Source of the DNA: Tillus elongatus
Taxonomy: Eukaryota > Arthropoda > Insecta > Coleoptera > Cleridae
Direction: 5' to 3'
Assembly: GCA_964006375.1 (NCBI GenBank)
Contig: OZ023265.1
Coordinates: forward strand, 114,941,358-115,005,357
Length of the DNA: 64,000 nt
The notes beneath the pieces were generated by a model that ran no database searches, was not told where the DNA came from, and worked only from the letters and a program-made list of their open reading frames with translations. Shown one piece after another: positions 1-14,225 of the stretch (position 1 is its first letter; every line of letters begins with the position of its first letter). A program made the position numbers and the translations under genes.

Positions 1-724
1 TGCTGGATCTGGATATAAGTTTGTCAAAGTTGGCACGACATTATTTTGGAGCAGTTCTAAATATTTATCCCCATTCAAGTTGCCATCAATGAAAAAGGGA
101 CCTACGATATGATTTCCAACAATTCCTGCCCAAACATTAACTTTTTCAGGATATTGCGTATGTTCCTCTCTCATCCAATGAGGATTCTCATTAGACCAAT
201 AGCGGCAATTTTGACGATTAACATGACCGTGAAGTGTAAATGTGCTCTCATCAGAAAACAAAACATCTTCTAATTGGATCACATTGTTATCTAACATTGC
301 CATTCATTTGTTCACAAAAATACGTTCTCCTATCGAAATCGTCCTCCATGAGCTCCTGAGTTGGTATCATTTTATAGGGATGCATTTTACTTTCCTTTAA
401 TGTTCGAAAAATTGCTGTGTGGCTAACGTTGAATAGTTGGGCTGCTTGTCGACCAGAAGTATGTGGGTTTTCTTGAAACTCAAGCGTAATATCCAATTTC
501 GTATCATCACTTACTGCATTGGCAGCTACTTTTTTTATCTGTCTCACATGACCAAGCTCGCGAAACTGCTTTTCTATTTTGCTAATTGTTCCTTGGGATA
601 CAGGCGGCAAATTTGGAAATTTTTCGTGAAATAAGCGAGACACTTCCATCTGTGTCCGGGTGTTATCTCCATAACCAATCATTTGTAGAATGGTTATTTT
701 GTGCATTTCTGTTAAATGAACCAT
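1..724 (-). pseudogene. Tc1/mariner-type transposase (HTH + DDE), frameshifted, cut by window edge
   Basis: Reading on the minus strand, 724-287 gives 145 residues starting MVHLTEMHKITILQM, an insect-type helix-turn-helix region with a second HTH-like stretch (TSGRQAAQLFNVSHTAIFRTL). After residues YFCEQMN an extra base near position 300 shifts the frame. The other frame continues as EDVLFSDESTFTLHG, then NVWAGIVGN and FFIDGNLNG down to position 1, which are typical of the DDE domain of this transposase group (the first is the motif with the second catalytic aspartate). The end of the gene lies outside the window. It would have cut and pasted its own element. The frameshift makes it non-functional. 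A possible outer end of the element lies near 1,183, where the minus strand reads AGGGTGCGTCATGCGACAG next to a TA; that boundary is a guess. Confidence 0.85.
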
Positions 725-1300
725 TTTTCTGATATTATTACGTACAGTTAACGAAATTCAAACGACAATAGCACTGACACTAATCACTACTGTCATGCAG
801 GCAGACAACAAGTTGCTAAGGCTACGAGTTTTATACGAACAGAAAGAAAACTGTTTTTGTTTTTGTTTCATTTCATATCAGTAAAAAGAAACGCAGGAAT
901 GGTTTTTGTTTACTTTCTCATTATCAAGAGCTGAATGGGAAATAAGTATTGAATGCAATGTAGCGAATTTGTGAAATAAAATAATTTTCTATTTTTAATG
1001 TTAATTTTTGTAATAAATCTGAAAATACTTAATATTTCCGAAACAGTTGAAGATAGGTATAGGACATTGTACATGAATTATGTCTAGAATTTTCTGAAGA
1101 ATCCAAAAAATTAATAATATACAGGGGCTTCTATTTAAAATAAGAAAGTTGGTATTGGCCACTGTCGCATGACGCACCCTATATAATTTTTTTTTCTTGA
1201 AAAAGATGCGCAGTTAAAAATACAAATCGACGTGTCCAAGCGTTTTTCCCAACACGCCCTCATTTATCCGTTATCGAATTTATTCCATTTGGCTGTTCCA
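725..1300. other. Upstream flank of the transposase; no gene seen
   Basis: AT-rich sequence with no supported coding region. Roughly 725-1183 is probably the 5' untranslated part and terminal repeat of the transposon to the left. The remainder is unassigned. Confidence 0.4.
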
Positions 1301-1302
1301 CA

Positions 1303-1304
<2 letters not shown>

Positions 1305-1375
<71 letters not shown>

Positions 1376-1476
1376 TGTTCTAGGGTGGCCAATTAGCGCT
1401 CATTTAAACATATTTTTTTCAAATGCAAAAGTCGCGATTTCCTTATAGTAGTGAATTTTTTTCAGAAAATTCACCA
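1305..1476 (+). mobile_element. Helentron/DINE-like 3' block with (AT)n
   Basis: An (AT)n tract to about 1,373 is followed by the family's 3' block (GGTGTTCTAGGGTGGCCAAT, then AGCGCTCATTT, then AAAGTCGCGATTTCC) and ends in an imperfect hairpin AGTGAATTTT...AAAATTCACC. The 5' part of the element is missing. A 20-bp perfect palindrome made of the same terminal motif (TTTAGTGAAA and its complement) lies at 1,535-1,554. Confidence 0.65.
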
Positions 1477-1734
1477 AAAAAAAATCAAAATGATTATGGA
1501 AATAAAAGAAAGATCATAAAGATAAAATATTATGTTTAGTGAAAATTCACTAAAATCCAAACGTAACGTCCAATTAATTCATTAAATTTGTAGTTACTTT
1601 TTTAGGAACTGAAAAACTGAAGTATAATATTTAGTATTTGAAATTCATTTTCTTCGAATAGTTACGTAAAATGAAGGACAATGACGGCTGAAGCTGAAAC
1701 TTTATAGAACACACTTGTAATAACCACATCAAAA

Positions 1735-3495
<1,761 letters not shown>

Positions 3496-3975
3496 AAAAA
3501 AAATTGGCGACTCAGCAATTTAAATAATTACGAAACAGAAGGTGTTAAAAGCTCTGGAACTAAATCTTGAAAAAAAAGGTTACGCAACAGTTTATATAGA
3601 AATATCACCAAAGTCAACTCCCTAAGCAATTCCTGGTTGGACAAATCACAAAGTTGTAACATAATAGAATGCAGGCACCCATTGGAAGAATACACCCCAA
3701 CCTCCCTTAACTTCGGATACTTTAGAAATGTTTAGTTTTTCAAGACTTAAGGAACCGCAAGGCAGACTTGTTAATACATTTTCTAAAGACTATGAAACTG
3801 ACCTCACCTCTAAACCGTAAGAGCTTGTCGTCAAATGACAGTAGTGCTAATACGCTTTAATATAACGCTCTAGGCATTGCTCTCCTATTAATAGTGTATT
3901 CATGGTAAAAACAAACACTGAAAATATTGACAGGGCACTCAGCTCTTAACAACTGCAGACAATGGCACATAGTGT
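3496..3975. other. Intergenic, no feature recognised
   Basis: No coding or repeat signature that I can assign. It forms the left flank of the Sola-like transposon insertion. Confidence 0.4.
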
Positions 3976-3979
3976 ATAT

Positions 3980-4010
3980 CGTCGCTGTCAAGTTAAAATC
4001 TGCTATGGGG
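3980..4010 (+). repeat. Left terminal inverted repeat of Sola-like element
   Basis: Starts CGTCGCTGTCAAGTTAAAAT and ends CTGCTATGGGG. It is identical over 31 bases to the reverse complement of 7,951-7,981. Confidence 0.97.
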
Positions 4011-4037
4011 AGAATTTTCCAGTTTTGGACTTTGAGT

Positions 4038-4243
4038 GCCGCATAGCAGTATCTGATATGGCGCACATTCCTATAAAGTCGTTTACAAGTAAAACAGCTG
4101 TAGGTGCAAAATATCAGCGAATTAAAAATCTGTTTTGTGTGCGCATGTTACCAAAATCTGCTATGTGGAGCCTATCCACATAGCAGCTTTTAAATCTCTG
4201 AATAAAATCTGCTTTGTGGTAGTACGCTCCACATATCAGTTTT
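4038..4243 (+). repeat. Left subterminal repeat cluster of Sola-like element
   Basis: The motif AAAATCTGCTATGTGG, which is also part of the terminal repeat, recurs at 4,153-4,168 and 4,204-4,219 (one change) and in reverse at 4,176-4,191 and 4,229-4,243. 4,153-4,191 makes a hairpin. Such arrays usually bind the transposase. Confidence 0.8.
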
Positions 4244-4584
4244 GAATCTCTGTTGATGTACATGAAGTTAAGTTTCAAGGAGATCTTTCTGTGTACAATA
4301 AAGTGTTCTAACTGAATTTGTGTGCAATAGTGGTGTTATTTTCAACTGAAAATAAATGGTTAAAGTCTTTTATGAACACACTAAATAGTTTCAAAATCAC
4401 TTTGAAGGTAAGTCCTAAGATAATTGAAATATTCATAACATAACCTTAAAACTAGTATAATTTTTTATGTATATAATTATAGCTATTCAGTTTAATTTTG
4501 AGATAATTATGTATAAAGTAAGCTTTAAAAAAATAATAAGTGGTATACCATAGGGCCTGCAAATGGTTATTTTGTAGCTTAATA

Positions 4585-7500
4585 ATGTATAAAATAGAGG
4601 TAGTGACAAGCCTGGGCATTTATGACATAATCAATTCTTTTAGGGATTGTAAAAACGCATCTTATTTTACAGATAAATATCTTGTCAGCATGTACCGAGG
4701 CAAATACAAAGGTCTGTCAAGAGCTCATTTCATTCTTTCGCAGTGTAATAGAGGTAAGTGACAAGTAATGGTTAAACACTTGAGTTATTACACAATTCAC
4801 AATAATAATTACGGTTGGTAGTGATAGTAGTGAATCAGTGCGAATGTTATTGTTGATATACCTAGGTATAGGTAATATATTTTTTTCGACTACTTTAAAT
4901 TTAATTAATGGAATTTGTCAGTGCTTATATGTTCGTGGCTTATGCTTAAACTATAAAAATGATTCTGTTGTAATTTGAGAGCTTATCGGATACTTGAAAA
5001 GCATGTATGTTGGTGTAATAATAAATTTGTGTATAATATTAGTAATAATAAATAAATAATAGATAACATTAACTTCAAAAGATACTCATAGTAGCAATTA
5101 CTTTTTATTTTAGATGATAGTAATGCCGACAAAGAAAACCAACTGCACAATACTTTGGTCAATTCTGAAGTAGAAAAAAGGAACCAACCTCCTTTAGAGT
5201 TTCAAAATGTAGATGAAAGAAAATCAAAGACACCTCCTTTCACAAGTGTTAGTGGTGACGTTAGTGTAGATCCTCTTAATGAAGCCTTAAAACATAGTAT
5301 TTTGTTTGGAGAGGATCTGAATATTACGTCACATAATAATGCTTTGCTTGATACTTCTAACACAAACAAAAACTTTAGTATTCCACAAAATGATGACATA
5401 GACTCAGAGACAGACAATATTCGCTTTTGCCCACATGATATACAAGCAATCGAATATAATATACAGAATTCTTTTAATATAGAGCAAGATAATACGCAAC
5501 AGCGTGCCTGTAATCGTTCAGAGCTTCCAGAGAACAACATTTTTTTCCAGTCAGCGGAGGCTACACAAAATAATAATTGTGTTGGAATTTTAAACTTAGC
5601 AGACGCGGAGGTTGGTAACATGACGAGCAAGCCTGGAATTGCGTTATACTCAAATCCATGCAATGAAACTGTTAACGAGTTTGAAAATAAGGAGTTCTCG
5701 AGTGAGAAAGGAGACAAAATTGAAAATGAGTTTATTCAAGCAGGTGAACAGTTGCCAAGTGGAAAGGATGCTGGAAGTAGTACCGAGTTTATTGAGGATG
5801 AGGTGGTGTTCAGTGAAAGAGAAGAAGACGTGGTAGATGAAGAAACAGATTCATCAGATGAGGAGGATAGTTCAGAGAGTAGAAAAAGAAGAAAGGCAAG
5901 ACAGTTCCAACAAGGATTAAAACGTCAAAAAAACATCGATCTGCGAAATAGTGGAAAGGAATACAAAGGGCTTGTCCGTGTAGAAGATAAAAAGTATGTT
6001 GAGCAGACGAGACCTGCACGAGCAATGGGAGATCGATGCAGGCACACAGCCACTAAGTCAAGACCATCAAAGGTGAAGTCTAAAGTGAAAAATGACTCAA
6101 GCCGAACATTCCTTTGTGCCAATGTGAATGATGATCTACGTGAAACTAGGTTTAATGAATTTTGGTCACTGAAATCATGGGATGCCAAACGAGTCTATCT
6201 TTTAGGATTGGTTGATAAAAGGAAACCTTACAAAAGAAGGCCAAATTCAGAGGAATCCAAGAAAGATAATGCATTGGATTGCTATTTTCATGACAAAAAT
6301 GGGATGAAGATTCGAGTATGCAGGACATTTTTTCTAAATACGCTAGCATTAGGAAGGGATAGTTTCAACAGGTGGATGAGCGCAGGTATAACTATAAATA
6401 ATTCGGAAGAGGAAAACCCTAGTGCTAATACCTATAAAGTACCAAAGAGAATTAAAGAAATGCGACAGTCAGTGATGGACTGGTTAGAATTAATTCCTAA
6501 AGTTCCCAGCCATTACTGTAGAAGCAGTTCATCGAGAATTTACGTCGAATCAACTTTTCAGTCTATATCACACATGCATTCCATTTATGAACAGTGGTGC
6601 AAGGACAATAATAAGCGTGACATTGCATCAAGAGTTACGTTTTCAAAAATTATCGAAAATCAAAAAGTGTCAATTCACAAACCGAGAAAAGACCAATGCG
6701 ATATATGTTATCAGTACAATGTAGGTAATTTGAATGAAGAGGAATATAAAGAACATAGAAAAAAGAAAGAAGAAGCCAGAGAGATTAAAGCAAAAGAGAA
6801 AAGCGAAGTTAGCGATAAAAAACTTGTTGTAACGATGGACCTTCAAAGCGTATTACTGTGTCCTAAGCTTCTGGTTTCTAAAATATATTATGCCCAAAAG
6901 TTGCAAGTCCATGATATTACTATTTATTCATTGAATAACGGAGATGTTTTCCTTTATGTGTGGCATGAGGGGGAAGGGCATGTCACTTCCAATGAATTTG
7001 TATCCTGCTTATCGGACTTCGTTGAAAAAATGAGTGATCACTACGAGGAAATTGTTTTGATTTCGGATGGTTGTAACTATCAGAACCGAAATCGAGTTCT
7101 GTCGAGTCAATTGCTAAACCTGGCAGTTACCACACAAATATTAATTAAACAAGTGATACTTGAAAAGGGCCATACTATGATGGAGGCCGACAGTGTACAC
7201 TCCACCTTGGAAAATTTATTCAAACCGCCTATATGCAGCCCTGGTGATTATGTAAGCTGCATGAGAACAGCTCGTCCCAAAAAACCCTATAATGTGTATC
7301 AAATTGATCATACTTTTTTCAAAGATTATGAAAGTCAGCCAAACAATTTTACCTCAATTCGCCCTGGTCGAAAAGCTGGTGACCCGACAGTAATGGATAT
7401 AAGGGCTCTTCAATATCTACCTTCAGGTGTTATTCAGTACAAAATAAGGCATACAGAAGAATGGACTGATCTTCCACAAAGAAGACCAAATAAACCTCCC

Positions 7501-7629
7501 CTTTCTCTAAAGCCCCTATATATTGGTCCTCCAAAAATAAAGAGGGATAAATTCAACCACTTACAAGAACTTAAGCTGGCGTTACCTGCAGAATACCACC
7601 CGTTTTATGATTCTTTAGTTCACGAATAA
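4585..7629 (+). CDS. Sola-like transposase, spliced, about 894 residues
   Basis: Exon 4,585-4,753 (56 codons from ATG, MYKIEVVTSLGIYD) ends in AG|GTAAGT. The next exon starts after TTTTAG at 5,113 and runs to TAA at 7,627-7,629. The joint is in phase and makes GAT (Asp57). The main open frame is usually seen only from TTG 5,155, which is Leu71 here, not a start. An earlier non-coding exon may end near 4,407 (GAAG|GTAAGT) and splice to 4,578. Residue order: acidic stretch and basic KRRKARQ-like nuclear signal (around 280-320), CRTFF and SHYCR motifs, a CxxC pair at Cys585/Cys588 (DQCDICYQY), then the catalytic core: D632 (VVTMDLQSV), D708 (LISDGCNYQNRN), and E747 in GHTMMEADSVHSTLE, giving a DDE-like spacing of 76 and 39. 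It should cut and insert the element that encodes it. No stop or frameshift interrupts it. Family name is moderately sure; the DDE assignment is by motif. Confidence 0.88.
4754..5113 (+). other. Predicted intron of the Sola-like transposase
   Basis: Begins GTAAGT and ends with a pyrimidine-rich run and TTTTAG. Length 360 (a multiple of three), but stop codons inside it block read-through. Phase is 1 on both sides. Confidence 0.75.
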
Positions 7630-7669
7630 TGCAACTTAATATTGTTTTTTTTTACTGTTCTGTATTGAC

Positions 7670-7675
7670 AATAAA
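7670..7675 (+). terminator. Poly(A) signal of the Sola-like transposase
   Basis: AATAAA lies 41 bases after the stop codon and inside the element, so the transposon supplies its own transcript end. Confidence 0.7.
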
Positions 7676-7733
7676 AGTATCATTAACCAACTAACGCTTT
7701 TGTTTATTTAATTTTTTGGCATTAAAATAGTCA

Positions 7734-7775
7734 CCTGCTATGTGGTGAAAGTGACACCCAAAATCTGTTATGTGG
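7734..7775 (+). repeat. Right subterminal repeats of Sola-like element
   Basis: CCTGCTATGTGG at 7,734-7,745 and AAAATCTGTTATGTGG at 7,760-7,775 repeat the left-end motif, here in the same orientation as the left copies rather than mirrored. Confidence 0.75.
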
Positions 7776-7950
7776 GCAAAATGTCGTTGAAGATTAATTG
7801 TTACAAATATCTTTTTTCGACAAACATTACACTTTCCCTAAAACAGTTGTTAATGCTTTAATTGATATATTTCACCCACAATTACAAAAGCCTCTCTAAA
7901 ATTGTAAAAAATTGAAAGTTTTTTTGGTCTCCTGAAAAATTAGGAAATAA

Positions 7951-7981
7951 CCCCATAGCAGATTTTAACTTGACAGCGACG
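7951..7981 (-). repeat. Right terminal inverted repeat of Sola-like element
   Basis: Perfect reverse complement of 3,980-4,010. Followed by ATAT, the matching target duplication. Confidence 0.97.
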
Positions 7982-7985
7982 ATAT

Positions 7986-8885
7986 GTAAGTGTATATATA
8001 TCCAGTTATGCTAAGTCAATATTTACGGCTATTAGGAATAATCAAGTCGGTTTACGGACTACTGCGTAGCAAGGCGGAGATTCTGGTAAACTGTGATCTA
8101 TAGATATAGCCTCTACTGCTAATGATTGTTTAACCAGTCAAATCGGTTTAATTCACCCTGCACCTGACAGATTTACCCTTGCTGTTTGATATATGAACAG
8201 ATGACTGCTTGACCTTATTCCTTCATATTATGGTATCAATGATTTAATTATGTTCCTGTAACCTAATTTAAATTGTAGTAGACGTCGCTTTACCAAATTC
8301 CATACCAGTGCGTTGTTCAGAGAAAAAGCTTGACTTTGTAAGCGTTACGCTAGGACCCAGCCAACAAAGCTGTTGTTAAGAAAGCCAACAACGCATTTAG
8401 ACAGTATAGGTTGGGTTTTCACATCGTTCAATTTAATCACCATTTAGAACATATTGGACTCTTATTGGTTTTTGTTGTAGCAATTCTGTGAAACAACTGT
8501 ATATCAAGTTAAAGACACTGGTGTTATCCCTGAGGATGATGTAAAGGCTACACAGGTAACAGAGAAGCAGGGAAAGCAGGGAGCGCAGGAAGCAGCATAA
8601 TAAGCTATTCGTTGTTGGAAGCCATCAAATTCAAAGGACTTAAATTTTATAACTATTAGAAAGCACTACCGTAGCTACATCTATATTCAACATTTGACTT
8701 TGTTATTTGCTCTTGATATATGAGCCACCTAGTTGTCTTATTCTCAGAAAGTCTAAAAACATCTTTTTATGTTTTGTTTAAATATAAACGGTATTTAATC
8801 ATACTGTGCAGAAACGCTTTTTAAATATCAAGTTTAAGGTACAAATGGCTAAAAATCTTCGGCAGAGACAACTGTGAGTGGGAAG
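7986..8885. other. Intergenic, no feature recognised
   Basis: No coding region. 8,575-8,600 carries a small purine-rich repeat (AAGCAGGGA variants). Nothing else can be assigned. Confidence 0.4.
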
Positions 8886-8889
8886 ACGC

Positions 8890-9023
8890 AGATTTTTAGC
8901 GATGTTTCCTAAAAAATGTTCTTTCGAGAGGTAACAACTCCTGAGATTCCCATCTGTCTTTAGGTCACCGCGTATTAGCGCTCCTAGAACACATATTCGA
9001 TATCAGTTTCAGGTTTTATGTTT

Positions 9024-9110
<87 letters not shown>
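8890..9110 (-). mobile_element. Helentron-like 3' block with (AT)n, diverged
   Basis: On the minus strand the (AT)n at about 9,024-9,108 is followed by a degenerate version of the family block: tract, then GATATCGAATATGTGTTCTA, then AGGAGCGCTAAT. The terminal hairpin is barely recognisable. Confidence 0.5.
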
Positions 9111-9115
<5 letters not shown>

Positions 9116-9299
9116 ATGTATAAGATTTGCATAATATCCTATAGGCTGTATGAGGATTGATTTGGTAAATACGTTAATACAGATGTAGAAAGTTCCCAAT
9201 CTGTTTAGACTTTTAGTTAGCGTCAGCAGGAGAGAATTGAATTATTTTATAGCAGAGGAAAAAACAAGCAATGGCCTCACACCACTGAAGAACTCACGA

Positions 9300-10145
9300 C
9301 ATCTGTATTTATTATGGAATGGTTTCATTATGTAAGGGCAACAAAAATTAAGGCGAATAAGCATTTGAGTAAAATGAGCAAAATTTAAGAATTTTACGAG
9401 TAAAATACAGTAGTCTAGGTAAAAGGTAAAGGTAAGATGCTTACTGGCAATTAGGCCATTGCTGACCCTTTTTGCTCATCTAAACTAACCTCCCCTCCAA
9501 CTTGAGCTCGATCTCAACGACGACAGTGATTTGAAAAATCATCCGCCGCCGGTGAGTCTCGAACCGTCGTCCCCCGAGTCCGTATTGGTAAGTCTGAATC
9601 GACTTTCCCGCATGGCCACGGAGGCGCTAGTAGGCTAGGGAACTTTTTTATGAATTCAAAATGGCGGCCGACGTAAAATGGTGGAATATTTTTTTCTCAA
9701 AAACCGCTTGATATGGACATCAAGTGAAAGGTTTACGAGCAAAATATGTCTAGTTTAGGTAACGCTTTCATCTAAACTAAAAATGGAGATTGACGCTAGA
9801 TTGCGGAATAGCTCTTTTTCAACAACCCTGTTGATATCGGTATCACATAAAAGGACTTCACCAGTTAAAAAGAGTAGCTAGGTGGCGCCTCTATAATTTC
9901 AATATGGCGGCCCATGCAACATGGTGAAATATATTTTTCTTTACCCCTTGACATGCGTATCAAAAGAGGGATTCACGGGTAAATACAGTCCGCTAGTTGA
10001 AGCTTTCATAAATTAAAAATGGTGGCTAACGTAAGATGATGAATTATTTCGTTCTCAACAACCCCGATATGGGTATCAAAAGACAGGTCTTTACGAGTGA
10101 AATACAGTAGGCTAAGTGAATTTCATAAATTGAATACGGCGATTA
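9300..10145 (+). repeat. ~118-bp tandem repeat, about four units plus a partial
   Basis: Units begin at 9,658, 9,779, 9,900, 10,016 and 10,132 with AAAATGGCGGCCGACGTAA-like sequence. Each contains CCCCTTGATATGGGTATCAA and TTTACGAGTAAAATACAGTA variants. A partial unit precedes the SINE at 9,420. A two-unit relative lies at 16,395-16,625. Confidence 0.8.
9420..9628 (-). mobile_element. tRNA-derived SINE inserted in the tandem repeat
   Basis: On the minus strand it starts GCGCCTCCGTGGCCATGCGG, and a GGTTCGAGACTC box B follows about 65 bases on. It interrupts the tandem repeat at a TAGNCTAGG site that is repeated on both sides (9,411-9,419; about 9,632-9,639), probably a target duplication. The head resembles a Leu or Ser tRNA, a weak call. 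Confidence 0.6.
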
Positions 10146-11342
10146 TTTTTGTTTTATTACACCTCAATAATAAAATCTTTTTATTAATGAATTTGTAACT
10201 CTTAACTTATTTTCACTGTTGATGTTTTTATTTTTCCTTTTTTATGGAGCTAACCACGATTGAAACATACAACATTATTAGCAACATTTTTTTATACAGT
10301 CCTGTAACACGATAAAGAAATATACTATACTACTACATCATACAACTATTATACCACTCATCATTTTTGTAACGCTAAAATGGACATAACTAAGCCCATA
10401 ACAGTGTATTTTGATATTTTAAGTTGTCTATTCTCAGAACAATTGTAAACAAAATAAACAACTAAATTTTTTTGTGTGGTAGTTACTTCGAATTACAATC
10501 ATTGTTGATGTCACTAACCTATGATAATCGTATAACAACAATAAATATTCAAACAGCAATTTATGTCTGATTACTGTCACTCATGCTGCATAATGAGTTG
10601 CTGCTCCTTCGAGTCACAAATAAGATCATTAAAATTAAGTATGTAAAACGTTTATTAACGCATAACAAGAAAGTTATTTGCACCGAGCATTGACATTAGA
10701 ATAAAAGTATTAATATGGCTGTATATTATGTAGCTCATACTTCGGTTTTGTTCGTATAATACAATACTTTGGTATTTGTTATTTGTTTTTTTACATCAAC
10801 GACACAGGCGTGGCGCTTCTAAGAATTACGCCTAAAGCACGGTTTTAGGCATCTTTTATATACATCATTTGTTTACTAAAATTGAATTGTTTATAACAAA
10901 TTAAAAACTGATATTTCGAGTGAAATTTTGCACCTGTTATTTTTTGCCCTACATTTCTATGAAAATTTGTCTAACGCACATCCTGCGTCCTCATTTTTCA
11001 GTTGGTAATTTATAAATTAATATAAATTTATAAGCTTGCAATTAAGAAGTTATTTGTGATTAGTTAGGTACTAATGGGAAAATGTATGATAATAGTAGAA
11101 TAATTTATAGGCTAGTGCTAGAATATATGCAAAATACACATTGGAAAGTCAAGCTAATTCTGAAAAAAGACATACACGAATCTGTCGAATATTTGGGATA
11201 CAATTTTCTGGAACGTCTTTAAAAAGTCTCTTGAATTATATCTGTTAGCTTGCTAACCGTGTTTCCGATGACATTCACCTAAATTATTCGTGTCTCCGAT
11301 AAGATAGACATTTTTTTTAATGAGTTGACACATTTAAAAAAA
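10146..11342. other. AT-rich intergenic, no feature recognised
   Basis: No supported gene, tandem repeat or terminal repeat. Confidence 0.4.
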
Positions 11343-12716
<1,374 letters not shown>

Positions 12717-12827
12717 TCAGTTAGTTATATTTTGTTATGGCGTAAGTTCTAAGATATCTCATGGATTTTAATGTTAATACTAGCTTTCAGGATTTACGCT
12801 TAATCAGTATTTGTCACAATTTATTTA

Positions 12828-13170
12828 CTGTTTAGTGGTAATAACGTGTGCCTCTGAACCGAAGGATACTGTGTTCGATCCCAGGGTACTCCTTTCACTT
12901 TTTCAGTACATACTGTACAATTAACATCAACCGAGGTTGTGGCATTGTATTTGAACAGGTTGAATGCCTGCATGTGTCGCCCTTCGGAGGGGGCGTAAAG
13001 TTGTCGGTCCCGTGTCCATGTGATGTTGGGCACGTTAAAGATCCTTACCCTTCTTACAGAAAGGCCGCAGGGGTTTGGAAAAATTTCCAGGATAGTACGG
13101 TGAAACTGCTCTCTGGCGTCAGTGATTGGACATAGTTGCGGAAATAGACCGACGTGGAAGAAACAATTTA
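12828..13170 (+). mobile_element. tRNA-Gly-like SINE (copy 1), degraded head
   Basis: Head reads TTTAGTGGTAATAACGTGTG with box B TGTTCGATCCC. The body is shared with the other copies: CATCAACCGAGGTTGTGGCA, then CGCCCTTCGGAGGGGGCG, CACGTTAAAGATCC, and GGAAATAGACCGACG near the 3' end. Confidence 0.85.
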
Positions 13171-13368
13171 ATTGTATTTTTTGTTTATTTGTATTGTTCT
13201 ATGTGATGAGGCTACGGCCTGTTTGAAATTAAGATTAAATCAATAATTCAAGCTTATTGGGTTATGATGATATATTTATAAATGATAAACGTTGGTAGAT
13301 AAAATGCGGTATATAGTTGGAGAGTGACTGCGTGAGCTCGTACCAGAAGCAAAATAATAGAAAAAGTC

Positions 13369-13620
13369 TAGAGGCAGCAAGTGTCTTATGTTAGTAAACG
13401 TTCATACAATTGTTTTTAATGACAAATATGTCTTCTTTCATCACATACATCAAATTGGCTGATAACCTGTAGAATAGAAATCATATACCATATTTCATAA
13501 AAAATAACTCACTGTTTGAAAAAACAAATTTTTCGAGAATAAACTCAAAATTTTGCCGAACAAACTTGTTTAATTTTCCTTACCAACTAACTTATTCAAG
13601 CAATTTACACAAAAACTACA
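13369..13620 (+). mobile_element. Helentron-like 5' fragment
   Basis: Degenerate 5' end (GAGGCAGCAAGTGTCTTATG) followed by the family's middle sequence up to CAACTAACTTATTCAAGC. No microsatellite or 3' hairpin. Confidence 0.6.
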
Positions 13621-13960
13621 ACTGCCAGGATATAATTATTCCCCAAATGATTTCGGCTAAATTCTTAAAAAAATCTTTTAAATGAAAATCCTTTCACGAA
13701 AATTCGCCATTTTTTTAAAAAATTTGCCTTAGAAATGTTACACGAAATCTACATAAATATATTATTACGAAAATATTTAGAAAGTTTTTTACACGAAAAT
13801 TCTAAAACTATTTCGCGACGTGAATTCGCCAATTTTTTACCTAAAACTTATCAAACATTAATTATTAATTACTGAATATTTTTTGCACAAAAAGTTTCTG
13901 ATAAAATATATAAGATTCAAATTATCTAACCTGTAATTAAAATTGAACAAAAATGTTAAT

Positions 13961-13971
13961 CCTAAAAAGTT
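13961..13971 (+). repeat. Left target duplication of the hammerhead array
   Basis: CCTAAAAAGTT, repeated exactly at 14,824-14,834. Four more bases upstream match with one change (TAAT versus TAGT). Confidence 0.85.
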
Positions 13972-14225
13972 TGTAAGGCTAGATGCATTCTCGCAACAAT
14001 TTGTCCCTATATTGGGGTAGAAATGGGCCAGGGCTGACAATTTTCTAAATTGTTAGTTAGTTGTATACAGTCTCTATTTAACACTTTCTGTTATTTGGAG
14101 CTGGCGTGACAACATACTACTTGATTCCGCAACTAGGTGTGGCACGTCCACCACTCACTTAGTGATGAAAGGCTGGCTATACTATAGCCGTATTACTTTA
14201 GGTGTATTTTTGCTACAATTAGTAT

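Larger units (their letters stand above)
3980..7981 (+). mobile_element. Sola-like DNA transposon, apparently complete (4,002 bp)
   Basis: Bounded by perfect 31-bp terminal inverted repeats (3,980-4,010 and 7,951-7,981) and flanked by ATAT on both sides (3,976-3,979; 7,982-7,985), a 4-bp target duplication. Because ATAT is its own complement, the exact boundary could shift by up to four bases. It holds one spliced transposase gene in the forward direction, subterminal repeats at both ends and a poly(A) signal. A 4-bp duplication and this transposase type fit the Sola superfamily; the choice of Sola2 over other subgroups is from memory of motif style and unverified. No stop or frameshift is seen, so this could be a recently active copy. 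Confidence 0.9.

Noticed and set aside
5155..5157. TTG as the start of the transposase
   Set aside because: Nuclear gene; the frame continues upstream to a good splice acceptor and joins an ATG exon in phase.
5202..5717. Minus-strand 171-residue frame, and others up to 6,349
   Set aside because: Shadows of the Sola-like transposase gene.
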